DNA of 64,000 bases from Micromonospora parathelypteridis (GCF_014201145.1 NZ_JACHDP010000001.1:992001-1056000); one strand, 5' to 3'. Shown: positions 23,424-33,308, counted from the stretch's first letter. The notes: generated from the sequence alone by a model not told the origin. Program-made: numbers and translations.

Positions 23424-23671
23424 GGTGACGTACGTTACTCCGTCGCGGACTTCGGCGTGATCCCGTGACGGCCCGAATTTCTGGGCTTTTTCGCGGTTGG
23501 CTCTAGTCCGGGCGGTGGGGTGGGCCAGCCGATCCGCTGCGTCGGCCAGATGGCTGGCCCACCCCGGCCTGACCGTGGGTGTCAGGCCGTCCGCCGACCA
23601 AGGTCCGTCGTTCCCCGGACCCGGGTCGGACCCCGGGGTGGGCGGTCCACGCCACCCACCCCGGGTCGCTG

Positions 23672-26578
23672 TCAGCCGTTCGGGAACAGGCTGCCGTAGT
23701 CGGCGTACGCCATGGCGACGTCCGCCTGTGCCCAGAACCGGTGGTAGTTGAAGCTGGGCTCCGCACCACCGTCCAGGTACGCCTGCACCTTGGGCCAGTC
23801 CGGGTCGTTCTTGTAGAAGGACCGGATGTCGAGGAAGCTCTTGCCGGCGGCGATGGCGTCGCCGTTCGGCATCTCCCCGGTCCAGCCGGACGGGACGTAG
23901 AGGCCCTGCCCGGTGGACGCGTTGTAGACGTCGTCGAAGCGCCGGTAGTCGCCACGCTTCTCGGTGGTGGAGACACCCGTGGCGTCACTGGCGGCGGAGA
24001 GCGCGTCGAGCAGCCCCTTGGCGGTGTCCTTGGCCGCCACGTTGCCCGACTTGGCCGCGTACGCGATCAGGGTCCGGGCGTAGGCGGCGGTGACGCCGAC
24101 GTCCTGGCCCTTGGTGGTCACCGTGACGTGCAGGTTGGTGTTGGGCTGCGGGCTGGACGGGTTCCAGGTGGTCGGCTGCCCGGTCCACGCCATGTCCGAC
24201 GGGATCGACCAGTTGGTGCCGAGGGTGGTGTTGGCGATCGCCCAGGGCACCCACTTGTCCAGCAGCGCCTTGGCCTTCGCGTTGCCGGTCTGCAGGTACA
24301 GCTCGGCGATCCGCTGCATCGACCAGGCCTGCATGCCGAACCACTGGTTCGACGGCGGGTCGTTGTAGACCGGGTCGACGTCGTAGAACATGCCGTAGAA
24401 GGTGCTGGTGCCGGACGGCGGCTGGGCGTAGCTGCCGTCCCAGCTGTTGGTGGCGCCGCCGGCGATGCCACCCTCGGAGGACTGCAGCCAGGTGTAGAAC
24501 TCCAGCTGCCGTTCGAAGCTCTTGGTCCAGTCGGCGACCGCGGTCGACGACTGCGGCTTGAGCTCCGGGGTGTTGGTCAGCGCCCAGGCCGCGAACGGGT
24601 TCTGGTAGCCGAAGTGGTTGTGGCTGGAGCCGATCCGCCAGGACCAGTTCTGGCTGGCGTCGTACGCGCCACCCCAGGCGTAGTACCAGGACAGGAGGTA
24701 GTGCGCCGAGTCCTTGCCGCTGCCGGCGGGGCAGGTGCTGGCCCCGACGCAGTTGCCGATCTTCTTGAAGTACTTGTCGAACATCGCGTACCGCAGGTAG
24801 TCACCCATCTTGGCGGCCTTGGCCACGGTGGCGGCGACGTCGGCCTGCTTGTTCTGCGCCTTGGCCCAGGTCAGCGCCCAGTAGGCGGCCTGCACGGCGC
24901 GGGCGTCGGCGTCCGGGGCGTTGGTGTACTTCCACTGCTTGGCGGGGGCGCCGGTGTCCTTGACGAACAGGTCGAGGTAGCCGTACTGACCGCCGTGGGC
25001 GAAGGTGTCGCAGGACGGCTGCGGGACGGTCTCCCACACGGACTCCTGGGTGCCCCGCTGGAAGGTGTTGATGTACGTCGGCTTGCTGGTGCCGTCACCG
25101 CAGCGGCCGAAGCCGTAGGTGTTGTCGACGTCCAGCAACCAGTGCATGCCGTAGATGTCGCCGGTGCCGTAGGTGGACTGCAACTCCGAGCGGAGCGGGT
25201 CCTGCCCGACGGCAATGTTCGGGTTCAGCGCCGAGGGGTACTGGCTGGGCAGGTTGTACTCCGCGGCGTACTGCGGGGTGCCGGCGGAGCCTGCGGTCGG
25301 CTGGTCGGCGTGCGTCGGGATGATGTACTTCTCCATCACGGTCCAGGCGTTGTTGAACGGGGCCCAGTTCTGGGTGACCCGCCCGTAGTTCGCCTCCAGC
25401 CAGAGCCAGAAGCTGAACGCCTCCGAGGTGGTCTCGTGGCCGTGGTCGGGCGCCTCGACGATCAGCGTCTCGACCGAGTGGTACGGCACGCCCTCGGGGC
25501 TGAAGTAACCCGAGTTCTTGATCTTGCCGTACTGCTCGAGGAACTTCGCTATGTAGGCGTTGTCGCCGCCGGGGGTGTCGTTGTCGATCTCGGTGGCGGT
25601 GACCGCCAGCGAGGCGAGACCGCTGGCGGAGGCGGTGATGGTGGCGGCGCCGCCGGCGGTGTCGGTGTCCTCCGCCGCCGCGACCGTGACGGTGACCCCG
25701 GTGTTCCAGTTGCTCGGGGTCAGCGTGGCGGTGGCCGGCGAGACCGTGACGTCGGTGTCGCCGGTGCGGGTGAGTGTGACCGGCACGTTGGCCGTCGGCG
25801 CGGCGCTGAGCTTCAGGTTGAAGGTGGAGGTGCCACCCTCGGTGACGCTCACCGCGGACGGCGTGGCGACCAGCGTCGGGCCGCTCGCGGCGGTGACCGT
25901 GAACGCCTTCTCGTCGACCCCGATGCCGTTGGCGTTGTCGTACGCCCTGGCCTGGACGGTGTAGCTGCCGGCTGGCAGGTCCTCCTGGGTGTAGGCGTAC
26001 GGCGCGGAGGTGTCGGTGTTGATCAGCAGGCCGTTGCGGTAGAACTCGACCTTGCTGATCGTCCCGTCCGGGTCGCTGGCGGTGGCGGTCAGCGGCACGT
26101 CGGCCGGCGCGGTGAACGGCCCGGTCGGCAGGCCGAGAGAGACCGTCGGCGGCTGGTTGGCCGGGGTGCCGTTGCAGGCGGTGCCGTTGAGGGTGAACGA
26201 GGTGGGCTTCGGGTTGCTGCCCGAGTGGGTGCCGTTGAAGCCGATGGTGGTGGAGGCCCCGGTGCCAAGGTTGCCGTTCCACGATTCGTTGGTCGCGGTG
26301 ACCTCACTGCCGGACTGGCTGAACTTGGCCGACCAGCCCTGGGTGACCCGCTGGCTGCTGTTCGGGAAGGTCCACTTGAGCGTCCAGCTGCTGACCGGGT
26401 CACCCAGGTTCTTGATGGTGACGTTCGCGGTGAAGCCGGTGTTCCAGTCGTTGGTCGCGTAGACCACGTCGCAGGCGGGTGCGGCCTGTGCGGCGCCGGC
26501 GGGCAGGGTCACCCCGCCGATGGCGAGCACGGCGGCGGCGATCATCGCCACTCGACGGCGTCGTGCCAGTTGTCTCAT
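23672..26578 (-). CDS. Secreted GH48 cellulase (cellobiohydrolase) with CBM2
   Basis: The product is 968 aa. A signal peptide (MRQLARRRRVAMIAAAVLAI, cleavage after AAQAA) is followed by a CBM2 cellulose-binding domain at about 34-137 (CDVVYATNDWNTGFTANV ... GTACNG), a bacterial Ig-like domain at about 139-230, and a Calx-beta-like domain at about 231-335. The GH48 catalytic domain runs from about 338 to the end, including HETTSEAFSFWLWLEA with the catalytic glutamate region and GDIYGMHWLLDVDNTYGFG. GH48 enzymes are processive exocellulases acting from reducing ends and are usually encoded once per genome. ATG 26578 has GAGGAG about 11 bases upstream. Two CebR-like operators lie about 260-390 bases upstream, implying cellobiose-responsive control. 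Confidence 0.95.
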   Translation of the reverse strand: MRQLARRRRVAMIAAAVLAIGGVTLPAGAAQAAPACDVVYATNDWNTGFTANVTIKNLGDPVSSWTLKWTFPNSSQRVTQGWSAKFSQSGSEVTATNESWNGNLGTGASTTIGFNGTHSGSNPKPTSFTLNGTACNGTPANQPPTVSLGLPTGPFTAPADVPLTATASDPDGTISKVEFYRNGLLINTDTSAPYAYTQEDLPAGSYTVQARAYDNANGIGVDEKAFTVTAASGPTLVATPSAVSVTEGGTSTFNLKLSAAPTANVPVTLTRTGDTDVTVSPATATLTPSNWNTGVTVTVAAAEDTDTAGGAATITASASGLASLAVTATEIDNDTPGGDNAYIAKFLEQYGKIKNSGYFSPEGVPYHSVETLIVEAPDHGHETTSEAFSFWLWLEANYGRVTQNWAPFNNAWTVMEKYIIPTHADQPTAGSAGTPQYAAEYNLPSQYPSALNPNIAVGQDPLRSELQSTYGTGDIYGMHWLLDVDNTYGFGRCGDGTSKPTYINTFQRGTQESVWETVPQPSCDTFAHGGQYGYLDLFVKDTGAPAKQWKYTNAPDADARAVQAAYWALTWAKAQNKQADVAATVAKAAKMGDYLRYAMFDKYFKKIGNCVGASTCPAGSGKDSAHYLLSWYYAWGGAYDASQNWSWRIGSSHNHFGYQNPFAAWALTNTPELKPQSSTAVADWTKSFERQLEFYTWLQSSEGGIAGGATNSWDGSYAQPPSGTSTFYGMFYDVDPVYNDPPSNQWFGMQAWSMQRIAELYLQTGNAKAKALLDKWVPWAIANTTLGTNWSIPSDMAWTGQPTTWNPSSPQPNTNLHVTVTTKGQDVGVTAAYARTLIAYAAKSGNVAAKDTAKGLLDALSAASDATGVSTTEKRGDYRRFDDVYNASTGQGLYVPSGWTGEMPNGDAIAAGKSFLDIRSFYKNDPDWPKVQAYLDGGAEPSFNYHRFWAQADVAMAYADYGSLFPNG

Positions 26579-26841
26579 GTGCGCGGTGTCTCCTCGGACC
26601 AGGCCGGGACGGTCCCCGGCGAGGCGCCTGCCCGCGAGGGTGGTGGTCCGCGGGAGATTCGAGGCGCCGGGAAGGTGGTCTCCCCCGGGCCCGGCCGGGG
26701 TAGGGCGGTGCGGCCCGCACGGGAGGGGGTCCCGCCGGCTGCGATCGGGTGACCGTGACCGGACGTTGTGCTGCCGGCTGCCCTCGGTGGACCCGCGCTC
26801 ACGCGATGTGGCTCCTGTCGCGTCGAATCGACAGTCTGCCA

Positions 26842-26855
26842 TGGAAGCGCTCCCA
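26842..26855. promoter_or_regulatory. CebR-like operator (cellulase side)
   Basis: TGGAAGCGCTCCCA differs by one base from TGGGAGCGCTCCCA, the palindrome bound by the LacI-family cellobiose-sensing repressor CebR in streptomycetes and relatives. It lies on the GH48 side of the intergenic region. No cebR gene is in the window. Confidence 0.8.
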
Positions 26856-26953
26856 CAACAAGCGCGCGCGGCACCGGATCGGCTCCTTGTTTCGATCTCG
26901 TTTTGGGTCTTTCACAAAGGCGTGACGGGCGTTACAGTCGCAACATCGGTCGA

Positions 26954-26967
26954 TGGGAGCGCTTCCA
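26954..26967. promoter_or_regulatory. CebR-like operator (central)
   Basis: TGGGAGCGCTTCCA is a one-mismatch CebR palindrome. Symmetry extends outward to a 20-bp near-palindrome CGATGGGAGCGCTTCCATCG (26951-26970). It is 99 bases from the first operator (about nine to ten helical turns), which would allow looping between two repressor dimers. Confidence 0.8.
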
Positions 26968-27177
26968 TCGACAAGGTTCCAACAAGAAGATCACCGGGGC
27001 CGTCTCTGACAGACCCGGTGAACCAGCCCGAGGGCTGACGACGGGCCAGCCCGGACGCCGTCGTCAGCCATCGTCCCGCCATACGGAGGGAGGTGGAACC
27101 AGAGCCACTCGCGTGGCCCGGCTCCCGCGCGACACGCACGGCAGGACCCAAATTCCGCCCGTGTGTGTGCAGTTACG

Positions 27178-27210
27178 GTGGGGACGGGGGTTGCCCTCCC
27201 CCGTCCCCAC
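27178..27210. promoter_or_regulatory. Strong 13-bp hairpin ahead of the GH1 gene
   Basis: GTGGGGACGGGGG (27178-27190) pairs perfectly with CCCCCGTCCCCAC (27198-27210) around a 7-nt loop. No U-tract follows. It could be a U-tract-independent terminator isolating the two divergent units, or a structured leader. The position alone does not decide. Confidence 0.6.
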
Positions 27211-27369
27211 ACTAAACCCCCGTACACGATGGGAAAAGAGGCCGACGGGACAGGCGCGCCGCGCCGCCCGGCGGCCTTGTTCGCTGTCCGGGGCCCCCAA
27301 CCGCCTCGACCCGCCATCGCCGGCCGCCATGACGGCCAGCTGACCGGGCCGGCCACTCCTGGCCTATCC

Positions 27370-27383
27370 TGGGAGCGCTCCCG
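27370..27383. promoter_or_regulatory. CebR-like operator (beta-glucosidase side)
   Basis: TGGGAGCGCTCCCG matches the CebR palindrome except for the last base and lies 38 bases ahead of the GH1 start, overlapping where its promoter or transcription start should be. A repressor bound here would block the beta-glucosidase gene directly. Confidence 0.85.
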
Positions 27384-27420
27384 AATCTCGGCGGTGGCCC
27401 CGTATCCACGAGGAGAATCC

Positions 27421-28764
27421 ATGTCGATACCTACTGGGCCCGCCGGCCCGCTACGCTTCCCCGACAACTTCGGCTGGGGCGCGGCGACCTCCGCGTACCA
27501 GATCGAAGGCGCCGCCAAGGAGGACGGGCGCGGCGAGTCCGTCTGGGACACCTTCAGCCGCGTCCCAGGGCGCACCCGCAACGGCGACACCGGCGACGTG
27601 GCCGCCGACCACTACCACCGGTACGCCGAGGACCTCGACCTCATGCGCGACCTCGGGTTGCGCAGCTACCGCTTCTCCATCTCCTGGCCACGAATCCAGC
27701 CCGACGGCACCGGCGCGCCCAACCAGCGCGGGCTCGACTTCTACCGCCGGCTCCTCGACGGCCTGCACGAACGCGGGATCGCCCCGATGGCCACCCTGTT
27801 CCACTGGGACCTCCCGCAGGCGCTGCAGGACGCCGACGGCTGGGAGTCACGCGACACCGCCTACCGCTTCGCCGACTACGCCGACCTGGTCTTCCGCGCC
27901 CTCGGCGATCGGGTACCGGCCTGGCTCACCATCAACGAACCCAAGACCGTGGTGCAGAACGGCTACCTCACCGGCCACCACGCCCCCGGCCGGCAGGACC
28001 CGGACGCCGCCTACCTGGTCGCCCACCACCTGCAGCTCGCGCACGGGCTCGCCGTCGGCGCGCTGCGGGCCAGCGGCAGCGACGGCCGGATCGGCCCCGC
28101 ACTCAACCTGCACCCCTGCTACCCCGCCGACGACTCCCCGCAGGCTGCCGCGGCCGCCCGCCTCTACGACAGCTACGAGAACCGCCTCTACCTGGACTCC
28201 CTGCTCCGGGGCAGCTACCCGGAGGATCTGCTGGCCGACCTCGGTCCGCAGAGCCGGATGGTCCAGGGCGTCCGCGACGGCGACCTGGCGATCATCTCCG
28301 CGCCGATCGACCTGCTGGCCGTGCAGTACTACACGCCGATCTACGTCACCGCCGACAGCGGCACCGAGCGACGCTGGACGACCTCCGAGGCCGAGTGGCA
28401 GCAGATCTACCCCCAGGGGTTGTACGACCTGCTGACCCGGGTCACCCGCGACTACGGCCCGATCCCACTCACCATCACCGAGAACGGGCTGCCCACACCG
28501 GACACCCTGGCCGCGGACGACACCGTCCACGACGCGGGTCGGATCAGTTTCCTGCGCGACCACCTCACCGCCGTGCACCAGGCCATCGCCGCCGGGGTGC
28601 CGCTGGAGAGCTTCCACGTCTGGTCACTGCTGGACAACTTCGAGTGGGACGCGGGATACGACCAGCGCTGGGGACTGGTCTACGTGGACTACCCGACCCA
28701 GCGGCGGGTGCTCAAGAGCAGCGCCGCCTGGTACCGCTCCGTCATCACCGACGGCGGCTTCTGA
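27421..28764 (+). CDS. GH1 beta-glucosidase
   Basis: The product is 447 aa, the usual GH1 length, with no signal peptide, so it acts in the cytoplasm. The acid/base motif TINEP has Glu173 and the nucleophile motif ITENG has Glu354. The N-terminal FGWGAATSAYQIEGA is the GH1 entry motif. It would hydrolyse imported cellobiose and short cello-oligosaccharides to glucose, the step after GH48. The ATG follows GAGGAG by five bases. A CebR-like operator 38 bases upstream suggests induction by cellobiose. In streptomycetes the equivalent gene (bglC) sits with the cebEFG transporter; here the transporter is absent and the neighbour is GH48. Confidence 0.96.
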   Translation: MSIPTGPAGPLRFPDNFGWGAATSAYQIEGAAKEDGRGESVWDTFSRVPGRTRNGDTGDVAADHYHRYAEDLDLMRDLGLRSYRFSISWPRIQPDGTGAPNQRGLDFYRRLLDGLHERGIAPMATLFHWDLPQALQDADGWESRDTAYRFADYADLVFRALGDRVPAWLTINEPKTVVQNGYLTGHHAPGRQDPDAAYLVAHHLQLAHGLAVGALRASGSDGRIGPALNLHPCYPADDSPQAAAAARLYDSYENRLYLDSLLRGSYPEDLLADLGPQSRMVQGVRDGDLAIISAPIDLLAVQYYTPIYVTADSGTERRWTTSEAEWQQIYPQGLYDLLTRVTRDYGPIPLTITENGLPTPDTLAADDTVHDAGRISFLRDHLTAVHQAIAAGVPLESFHVWSLLDNFEWDAGYDQRWGLVYVDYPTQRRVLKSSAAWYRSVITDGGF

Positions 28765-28789
28765 ACGGGCCGCCACCCGGACGGCCGGG

Positions 28790-28829
28790 CCCGGACGGCT
28801 CGGCTCTGGTGAGCCGGCGACCGTCCGGG
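28790..28829. terminator. Hairpin between convergent GH1 and conservon genes
   Basis: CCCGGACGG (28790-28798) pairs with CCGTCCGGG (28821-28829), and an inner stem CGGCTC/GAGCCG with loop TGGT lies between them. It sits between two convergent stop codons, so it probably terminates both transcripts without a U-tract, as is common in actinobacteria. Confidence 0.65.
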
Positions 28830-28839
28830 ACTCGGCCGG

Positions 28840-29262
28840 TCAGCGGGGCAGAGCCTGCTGCAACTCCGCCCGCAACGCGGGGGTGAGCATCTCCCCCGCC
28901 TGCTTGGCCAGCCGGGCCATCTCGTAGCCCACCACGCCGATGTCCGCGTCACCGGCGGCCAGCGTGGCCAGGATCGAACCGTCGCGTACCTGCATCACCA
29001 GGAAGTAGCCGCGACCCATCTCGACCACCGTCTGCTTGACGACATCGCCGTCGAACATCTGGGCCGCGCCCGCGGTGATGCTCATCAGCCCGGAGGTCAC
29101 CGCCGCGAGCTTGTCCGCGTTGTCGCGGGGCAGGTGGTCGGAGATCGCCACCAGCAGCCCGTCGGAGGAGACCACCACCGCGTGCGCCACACCCGGCACC
29201 CGCTCCGCGAACGCGCTCACCAGCCAGCTCAGGTCACGCGCCTCCTGGCTCAACGTCGTCAC
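28840..29262 (-). CDS. cvnB: Roadblock/LC7 domain protein (conservon CvnB type)
   Basis: The product is 140 aa. The whole protein is one roadblock/LC7 domain: [31 protein letters not shown] at 12-42 and GGAQMF-type [25 protein letters not shown] near 65-90. In actinobacterial conservons this protein partners a CvnA kinase and a CvnD Ras-like GTPase. The GTG start overlaps the kinase stop as GTGA, so the two are co-translated. The usual next genes (DUF742 CvnC, GTPase CvnD) are missing: the next feature is a terminator and the convergent GH1 gene. Confidence 0.92.
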   Translation of the reverse strand: MTTLSQEARDLSWLVSAFAERVPGVAHAVVVSSDGLLVAISDHLPRDNADKLAAVTSGLMSITAGAAQMFDGDVVKQTVVEMGRGYFLVMQVRDGSILATLAAGDADIGVVGYEMARLAKQAGEMLTPALRAELQQALPR

Positions 29263-31796
29263 TGTCGTCGTCCCCCTTCGTCGTGCCCCCCGGACGGCGG
29301 CACGGGTATCTCGGTGGTGTCCTCGGCCTCGGCTCGCCGCACCCCGCTGTAGAGCCGGGAAAGCATGCCGCCGACCGCCTCCGGGTCCGGATCGGCGCGG
29401 TTCGGCGCCGACATCGGTTGTGCCGGACGGGTGACCGCGCTCAACTGCGCCATCGGCACCCGCATCGGCAACCCTCGCTCATTGGTGCCACCGGTCACCG
29501 GCACTGCCGGCGGCACCGCCGGCGCGGGCACCGCCGGCGCCGACGGGCCCTGCCGCGACCACCAGCCTCCACCGTCGTCGCCGGCCGCCGCAGGGGTCAA
29601 CACGTCCTCGGCGCGCACCGGCACCGGACGTGCCTGGCGCGGCACGGCGACGCCCGGGGGCCGGCCGGCCACCGGCATGTCCCGTGCGCCGATGCCCGAC
29701 CCCGGGGCAGCGGCCCCCCGGGTGATCCCGGGGTTCGGGACCACTCCCCGAGCGGCGCTCGTCGCCAGCATCCGTGCCGGCGCGGGCGGATCCAGCTCCA
29801 CCGCTCCCGCCGGCGCCAGCAACTCCACGGGCAACGCGAGCCGGGCGACCAGGCCGTTCTCGCCCCCGTCGAGCCGCACGCGTAGACCCAGCCGGGAAGC
29901 CAGGTGGCTGACCACGAACAGACCCATCCGCTCCACCGCCGCGACGTCCGCGGCCGGAGGGCTGGCCAGCACGGCGTTCGCCTCGACCAGCGCGGCCGGG
30001 CTCATGCCCAGACCACGGTCGGCGATCTCGATCAGCGGGGTCGCGGCCTCGACCCTGGCCGTCACCACCACGACGGTGTCCGGGCGGGAGAAAGCCGTGG
30101 CGTTCTCCAGCAGCTCGGCCAACAGGTGCACCAGCTCGCCGACGGCGTGCCCCACCACGTACACGTCGGCCACCGACTCGATGCGGACCCGCTGGTACTG
30201 CTCGATCTCCGCGGCGGCGGCCAGCAGCACCGCCCCGAGGCCGACCGGCCGATTCCACCGACGGGTGGAGTCGGTGCCGGCGAGCACCAGCAGACTCTCG
30301 TCGTTACGGCGCATACGGGCAGCCAGGTGGTCGAGCTTGAACAGGTTCTCCAACTGGTCCGGGTCGCTCTCCTCACGCTCCAGGTCGTCCAGCAGCTCCA
30401 GTTGTCGCTCCACCAACACCTGGCTACGCCGGGCCAGGTTGACGAACATCGCGTTGACGTTGCGCCGCATGAGCGCCTGCTCGACGGCGACGGTGACCGC
30501 GCTGCGGTGCACCGCCACGAACGCCTCGGCCAGCTCACCGATCTCGTCGAGCGAGCGGACCACCGCCGGCGCGACCTCGATGCCGGGCACACCGCCGGTG
30601 ACTGTCTTCAGACGGTCCAGTGCATCCGGCAACTCGACCTGCGCGATTCGCAGCGCCTGGCTACGCAGCATCCGCATCGACCGGGCGACCGACCGCCCGA
30701 CGAGCAACGAGATCAGCAGGGCGACCAGCAGCACCGCGACGACCCCGCCGACCACCAGCAGGGTAGCTCGCAGCTGACCGTTGCTGGCGTCGTCGGCCTG
30801 CCGCACGGCGTCGTCCAGCACGCCCGCCTCCAGCTGCCGCAGCAACTCCTGGCGCTGCTGGCTCGCCACCCACCACTGCTCCGACGGCAGCACCTCTGGC
30901 GACGCGTCGCCGGTCGTCAGGCTGCGTTCCTCCAGTTGCACGGCGGTCAGGAACATCGGGGCCACGGTGGTCTCGTCGTACCGACGGATCTGGTCGGTGG
31001 TCGCGGCCACCCGGAACGCGCCGAGCGCGGTCAACTGCTGTGCGCGCAGATCGGCGAGGAGCACCCGGTCCTCGGTGCCGTACGCACCGGCGCGGGCGGC
31101 GCCGTAGAGCTGGGCCCGCACCCGGGAGGAGAGCTCCTTGACCCGGGCCAGCTGCACGTAGCGCAGCACCGCGTCGTTCAACGCGGGTTGGTCCTGCCCG
31201 GGCGTCGGCTCGGCGAGCAGGTCGATCATCGCGCCGACGGCCCGGTGATAGTTGCTGAGGATGGTGTCGCTGCTGAGCACCGCCGGCGGGATCGCCGGCC
31301 GGATGTCGACCACCTGGTCGTACGCCTCCAGCGCCTCGGAGAAGGCGACCCGCCAGGACGCGTCGGCGTCCGCGAGGGGCTCGGCGGCCCGGCGCAGGTC
31401 CACGATGGCCCGGTCGGTGGCCGCCTGCAACGGCTTCAGGTCGGTCGCCGCGGTCTCCCGGTCGCCGCCCCTGCGCAGCCCGCCCAGCTCCCCCGCCGAG
31501 CGGTCGCGTTCCTGCTGGAGCTGGTGCACCACCGCGGTGATCTGCCGGCCGATGCCGACCTGACGGGAGAAGTCGTTCAACGCCGTCGTCCGCCCGACCA
31601 GCGCGCTCGTCTGCACGCCCGCGAGCACCAGGAACGCCATCGACGGCACCATCAGCACGGTGGCGAGTTTCGTGCTCATCCGCCAGTCCCGCAGCCGGAA
31701 CGGTGACCGGCGTCGATGCGGGACGACTCGGACGTCGAAGCGGCGCCGACGGTGGTTCGACACCGCGCCGTTCGCCGGGTCGGGACCTGCCGCCAC
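29259..31796 (-). CDS. cvnA: Conservon-type sensor histidine kinase-like ATPase (CvnA)
   Basis: The product is 845 aa. A short cytoplasmic N-terminus precedes a membrane helix near 45-68. A nitrate/sulfonate-sensing (NIT) helical extracytoplasmic domain follows ([13 protein letters not shown]), then a second membrane helix near 340-365 ([21 protein letters not shown]) and a HAMP region. The HATPase_c domain has the N-box [14 protein letters not shown] and DRGLGMS. The phospho-acceptor His motif of orthodox kinases is not evident, typical of CvnA. The last ~220 residues are Pro/Ala-rich. GTG 31796 follows GGAGGAGG by about five bases. It signals together with the overlapping roadblock protein; the ligand is unknown. 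Confidence 0.9.
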   Translation of the reverse strand: MAAGPDPANGAVSNHRRRRFDVRVVPHRRRSPFRLRDWRMSTKLATVLMVPSMAFLVLAGVQTSALVGRTTALNDFSRQVGIGRQITAVVHQLQQERDRSAGELGGLRRGGDRETAATDLKPLQAATDRAIVDLRRAAEPLADADASWRVAFSEALEAYDQVVDIRPAIPPAVLSSDTILSNYHRAVGAMIDLLAEPTPGQDQPALNDAVLRYVQLARVKELSSRVRAQLYGAARAGAYGTEDRVLLADLRAQQLTALGAFRVAATTDQIRRYDETTVAPMFLTAVQLEERSLTTGDASPEVLPSEQWWVASQQRQELLRQLEAGVLDDAVRQADDASNGQLRATLLVVGGVVAVLLVALLISLLVGRSVARSMRMLRSQALRIAQVELPDALDRLKTVTGGVPGIEVAPAVVRSLDEIGELAEAFVAVHRSAVTVAVEQALMRRNVNAMFVNLARRSQVLVERQLELLDDLEREESDPDQLENLFKLDHLAARMRRNDESLLVLAGTDSTRRWNRPVGLGAVLLAAAAEIEQYQRVRIESVADVYVVGHAVGELVHLLAELLENATAFSRPDTVVVVTARVEAATPLIEIADRGLGMSPAALVEANAVLASPPAADVAAVERMGLFVVSHLASRLGLRVRLDGGENGLVARLALPVELLAPAGAVELDPPAPARMLATSAARGVVPNPGITRGAAAPGSGIGARDMPVAGRPPGVAVPRQARPVPVRAEDVLTPAAAGDDGGGWWSRQGPSAPAVPAPAVPPAVPVTGGTNERGLPMRVPMAQLSAVTRPAQPMSAPNRADPDPEAVGGMLSRLYSGVRRAEAEDTTEIPVPPSGGHDEGGRRQ

Positions 31797-31895
31797 CCTG
31801 CCTCCTCCGTCCTACCGCGTCCACCGCGGTCCGGGGAGCGCAGTCCATCCAACCAGGCTCGGGAGCGCTGTCAACGGCCCGGGCGACGCGGAGGT

Positions 31896-33308
31896 TCAGG
31901 AAGGATACTGCGGGTGGGGACGTCCTGCCGTGGTCGGCAGAACCAGCTCGTCCGTCCGGCCGATGTCGGCGAGGTCGACCGCGTCACCGAACCGACCCAG
32001 CGCCACCAGTGCCGCGCCGGTGGCGCCGATCTCCGGGTTGCGTTGGTGCGACACCGGTCGCGGTGCGAGCGCGGCGGCGAAGGCCTGCCGCCACCACATG
32101 GAGGCTGCCACCGCGCCCCCACCCAGCACCACGCCGACCGGCTTGTCGATCGTGGACTCCAGCACCGCGAGATCCTCGGCGACCAGCTCACACAGCCCCT
32201 GCATCAGCCCGGCCAGAATGTCCACGGAGGTGGTGCTGAAGCTGAGGCCACCGAGCCGGCCGGTGCCCGCCGGCGCCAGGCCGGGCGGCCGGTCGCCACC
32301 GAAGCGGGGGTCGGCCGGTCGGCCACCGCCCGCCGGCACCAGCGCCAGCGCCGCGTCCAGCTCCGCCCCCTGGGGCAACCGCAACTCCCGGTCCGCCCAG
32401 GCGAACAGGTTGCCCCCACTGGCGTACGCCGCACCGGTCACCACGTGGTCGTGGTCGACCCGGTAACGCCACAGCCGCTCGGGGAGCCGAGGCATCGGTT
32501 CGCCGGCCGGGATCCGCTGCATCAGCCGTACGGCGGCGGAGGTGCCGACGGTGACCGCGGCCCGGCTCGGGTCGACGCAGCCCGAGCCGACATTCGACGC
32601 CCCGCCGTCACCCACCGGCGGCGACCACCGGGCCCGCGCCAGCTGCGGCCAACGGCGGGCCTTCTCGGCCCGGAGCCGGCCGTGCCAGTCCAGCTCACCG
32701 AGGGGCGGCAGGTCCTGCGGCCGCGCCCCGGCCAACGTCAGCGCCTCCTCGTCCCAACGCAGGGTGCTCAGATCCAGCAGACCGGTCCCGGATGCCTGGG
32801 AAATCGACATGGGCGCCGACTCGAGCAGCTCGCCCAGCACGTACTCGGGCAGGCCGACGAACCGGGCGATCGGTGTGCCCGACCGTTCGCGCAACCAGGG
32901 CAACCGCATCGACCAGTACGAGCGGTGCCACCAGCAGCCGGTGCGCTGGTGGAAACCGTCCGGGTCGCTCGGCCCCGCCGTGCCGCCGACCGGCGCGGGC
33001 CGGGTGTCCAGCCAGGTGATCACCGGGCCGAGCGGTTCGCCGTCGCGGTCGAGTGGGAGCACCGAGTGCCACTGGGCGGAGACCGCCACCAGGTCGACCT
33101 CGTGCAGGTGCCCCGCGTCGGCCAGCTCGTCCAGGCAGTCGACCAGGGAGGCGAGATAGCCGGGACCGGACAGCGTGCCGGTGCCGTCGTCGCCGATGGC
33201 AAGGTCGATCTTGCGCCGGGCCAGGGCGCCGGGCAACGGTCGGGTGTCCGCGTCCAGCACCAGCCCGCGTACCGAGGAGGTGCCCAGGTCGAGCGCGAGA
33301 ATGTTCAT
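31896..33308 (-). CDS. FGGY-family carbohydrate kinase
   Basis: The product is 470 aa with the FGGY/actin-fold ATPase signatures: LALDLGTSSVRGLVLD at 4-19 (phosphate 1), VTVGTSAAVR near 268 (phosphate 2), and VVLGGGAVAASMWWRQAFAAAL near 410-430 (adenosine site). FGGY kinases phosphorylate sugars such as gluconate, xylulose or glycerol; the pattern is closest to gluconate kinases, but the substrate cannot be fixed by eye. It is divergent from the trp leader with only 55 bases between starts and lies upstream of the conservon kinase on the same strand (99-base gap). Confidence 0.85.
   Translation of the reverse strand: MNILALDLGTSSVRGLVLDADTRPLPGALARRKIDLAIGDDGTGTLSGPGYLASLVDCLDELADAGHLHEVDLVAVSAQWHSVLPLDRDGEPLGPVITWLDTRPAPVGGTAGPSDPDGFHQRTGCWWHRSYWSMRLPWLRERSGTPIARFVGLPEYVLGELLESAPMSISQASGTGLLDLSTLRWDEEALTLAGARPQDLPPLGELDWHGRLRAEKARRWPQLARARWSPPVGDGGASNVGSGCVDPSRAAVTVGTSAAVRLMQRIPAGEPMPRLPERLWRYRVDHDHVVTGAAYASGGNLFAWADRELRLPQGAELDAALALVPAGGGRPADPRFGGDRPPGLAPAGTGRLGGLSFSTTSVDILAGLMQGLCELVAEDLAVLESTIDKPVGVVLGGGAVAASMWWRQAFAAALAPRPVSHQRNPEIGATGAALVALGRFGDAVDLADIGRTDELVLPTTAGRPHPQYPS

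Larger units (their letters stand above)
26579..27420. other. GH48/GH1 divergent regulatory region
   Basis: These 840 bases hold no credible gene. They contain three 14-bp palindromic operators (26842-26855, 26954-26967, 27370-27383), a 13-bp perfect hairpin (27178-27210), and a locally AT-richer stretch around 26875-27000 that is a likely promoter zone. The long leader of the GH48 side (about 260 bases from the first operator to the ATG) is unusually large. Confidence 0.7.

Noticed and set aside
23579..26752. 1057-codon open frame on the + strand opposite GH48
   Set aside because: The product is Gly/Val/Arg-rich with no domains, while the minus strand encodes a complete GH48 with all signature motifs.
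29904..31706. 600-codon + strand frame opposite the conservon kinase
   Set aside because: His/Gln/Arg-rich shadow; the minus strand carries clear HATPase and membrane segments.
31855..31875. GGGAGCGCT upstream of the conservon kinase as a fourth CebR site
   Set aside because: Only about half of the palindrome is present; the other half does not match.
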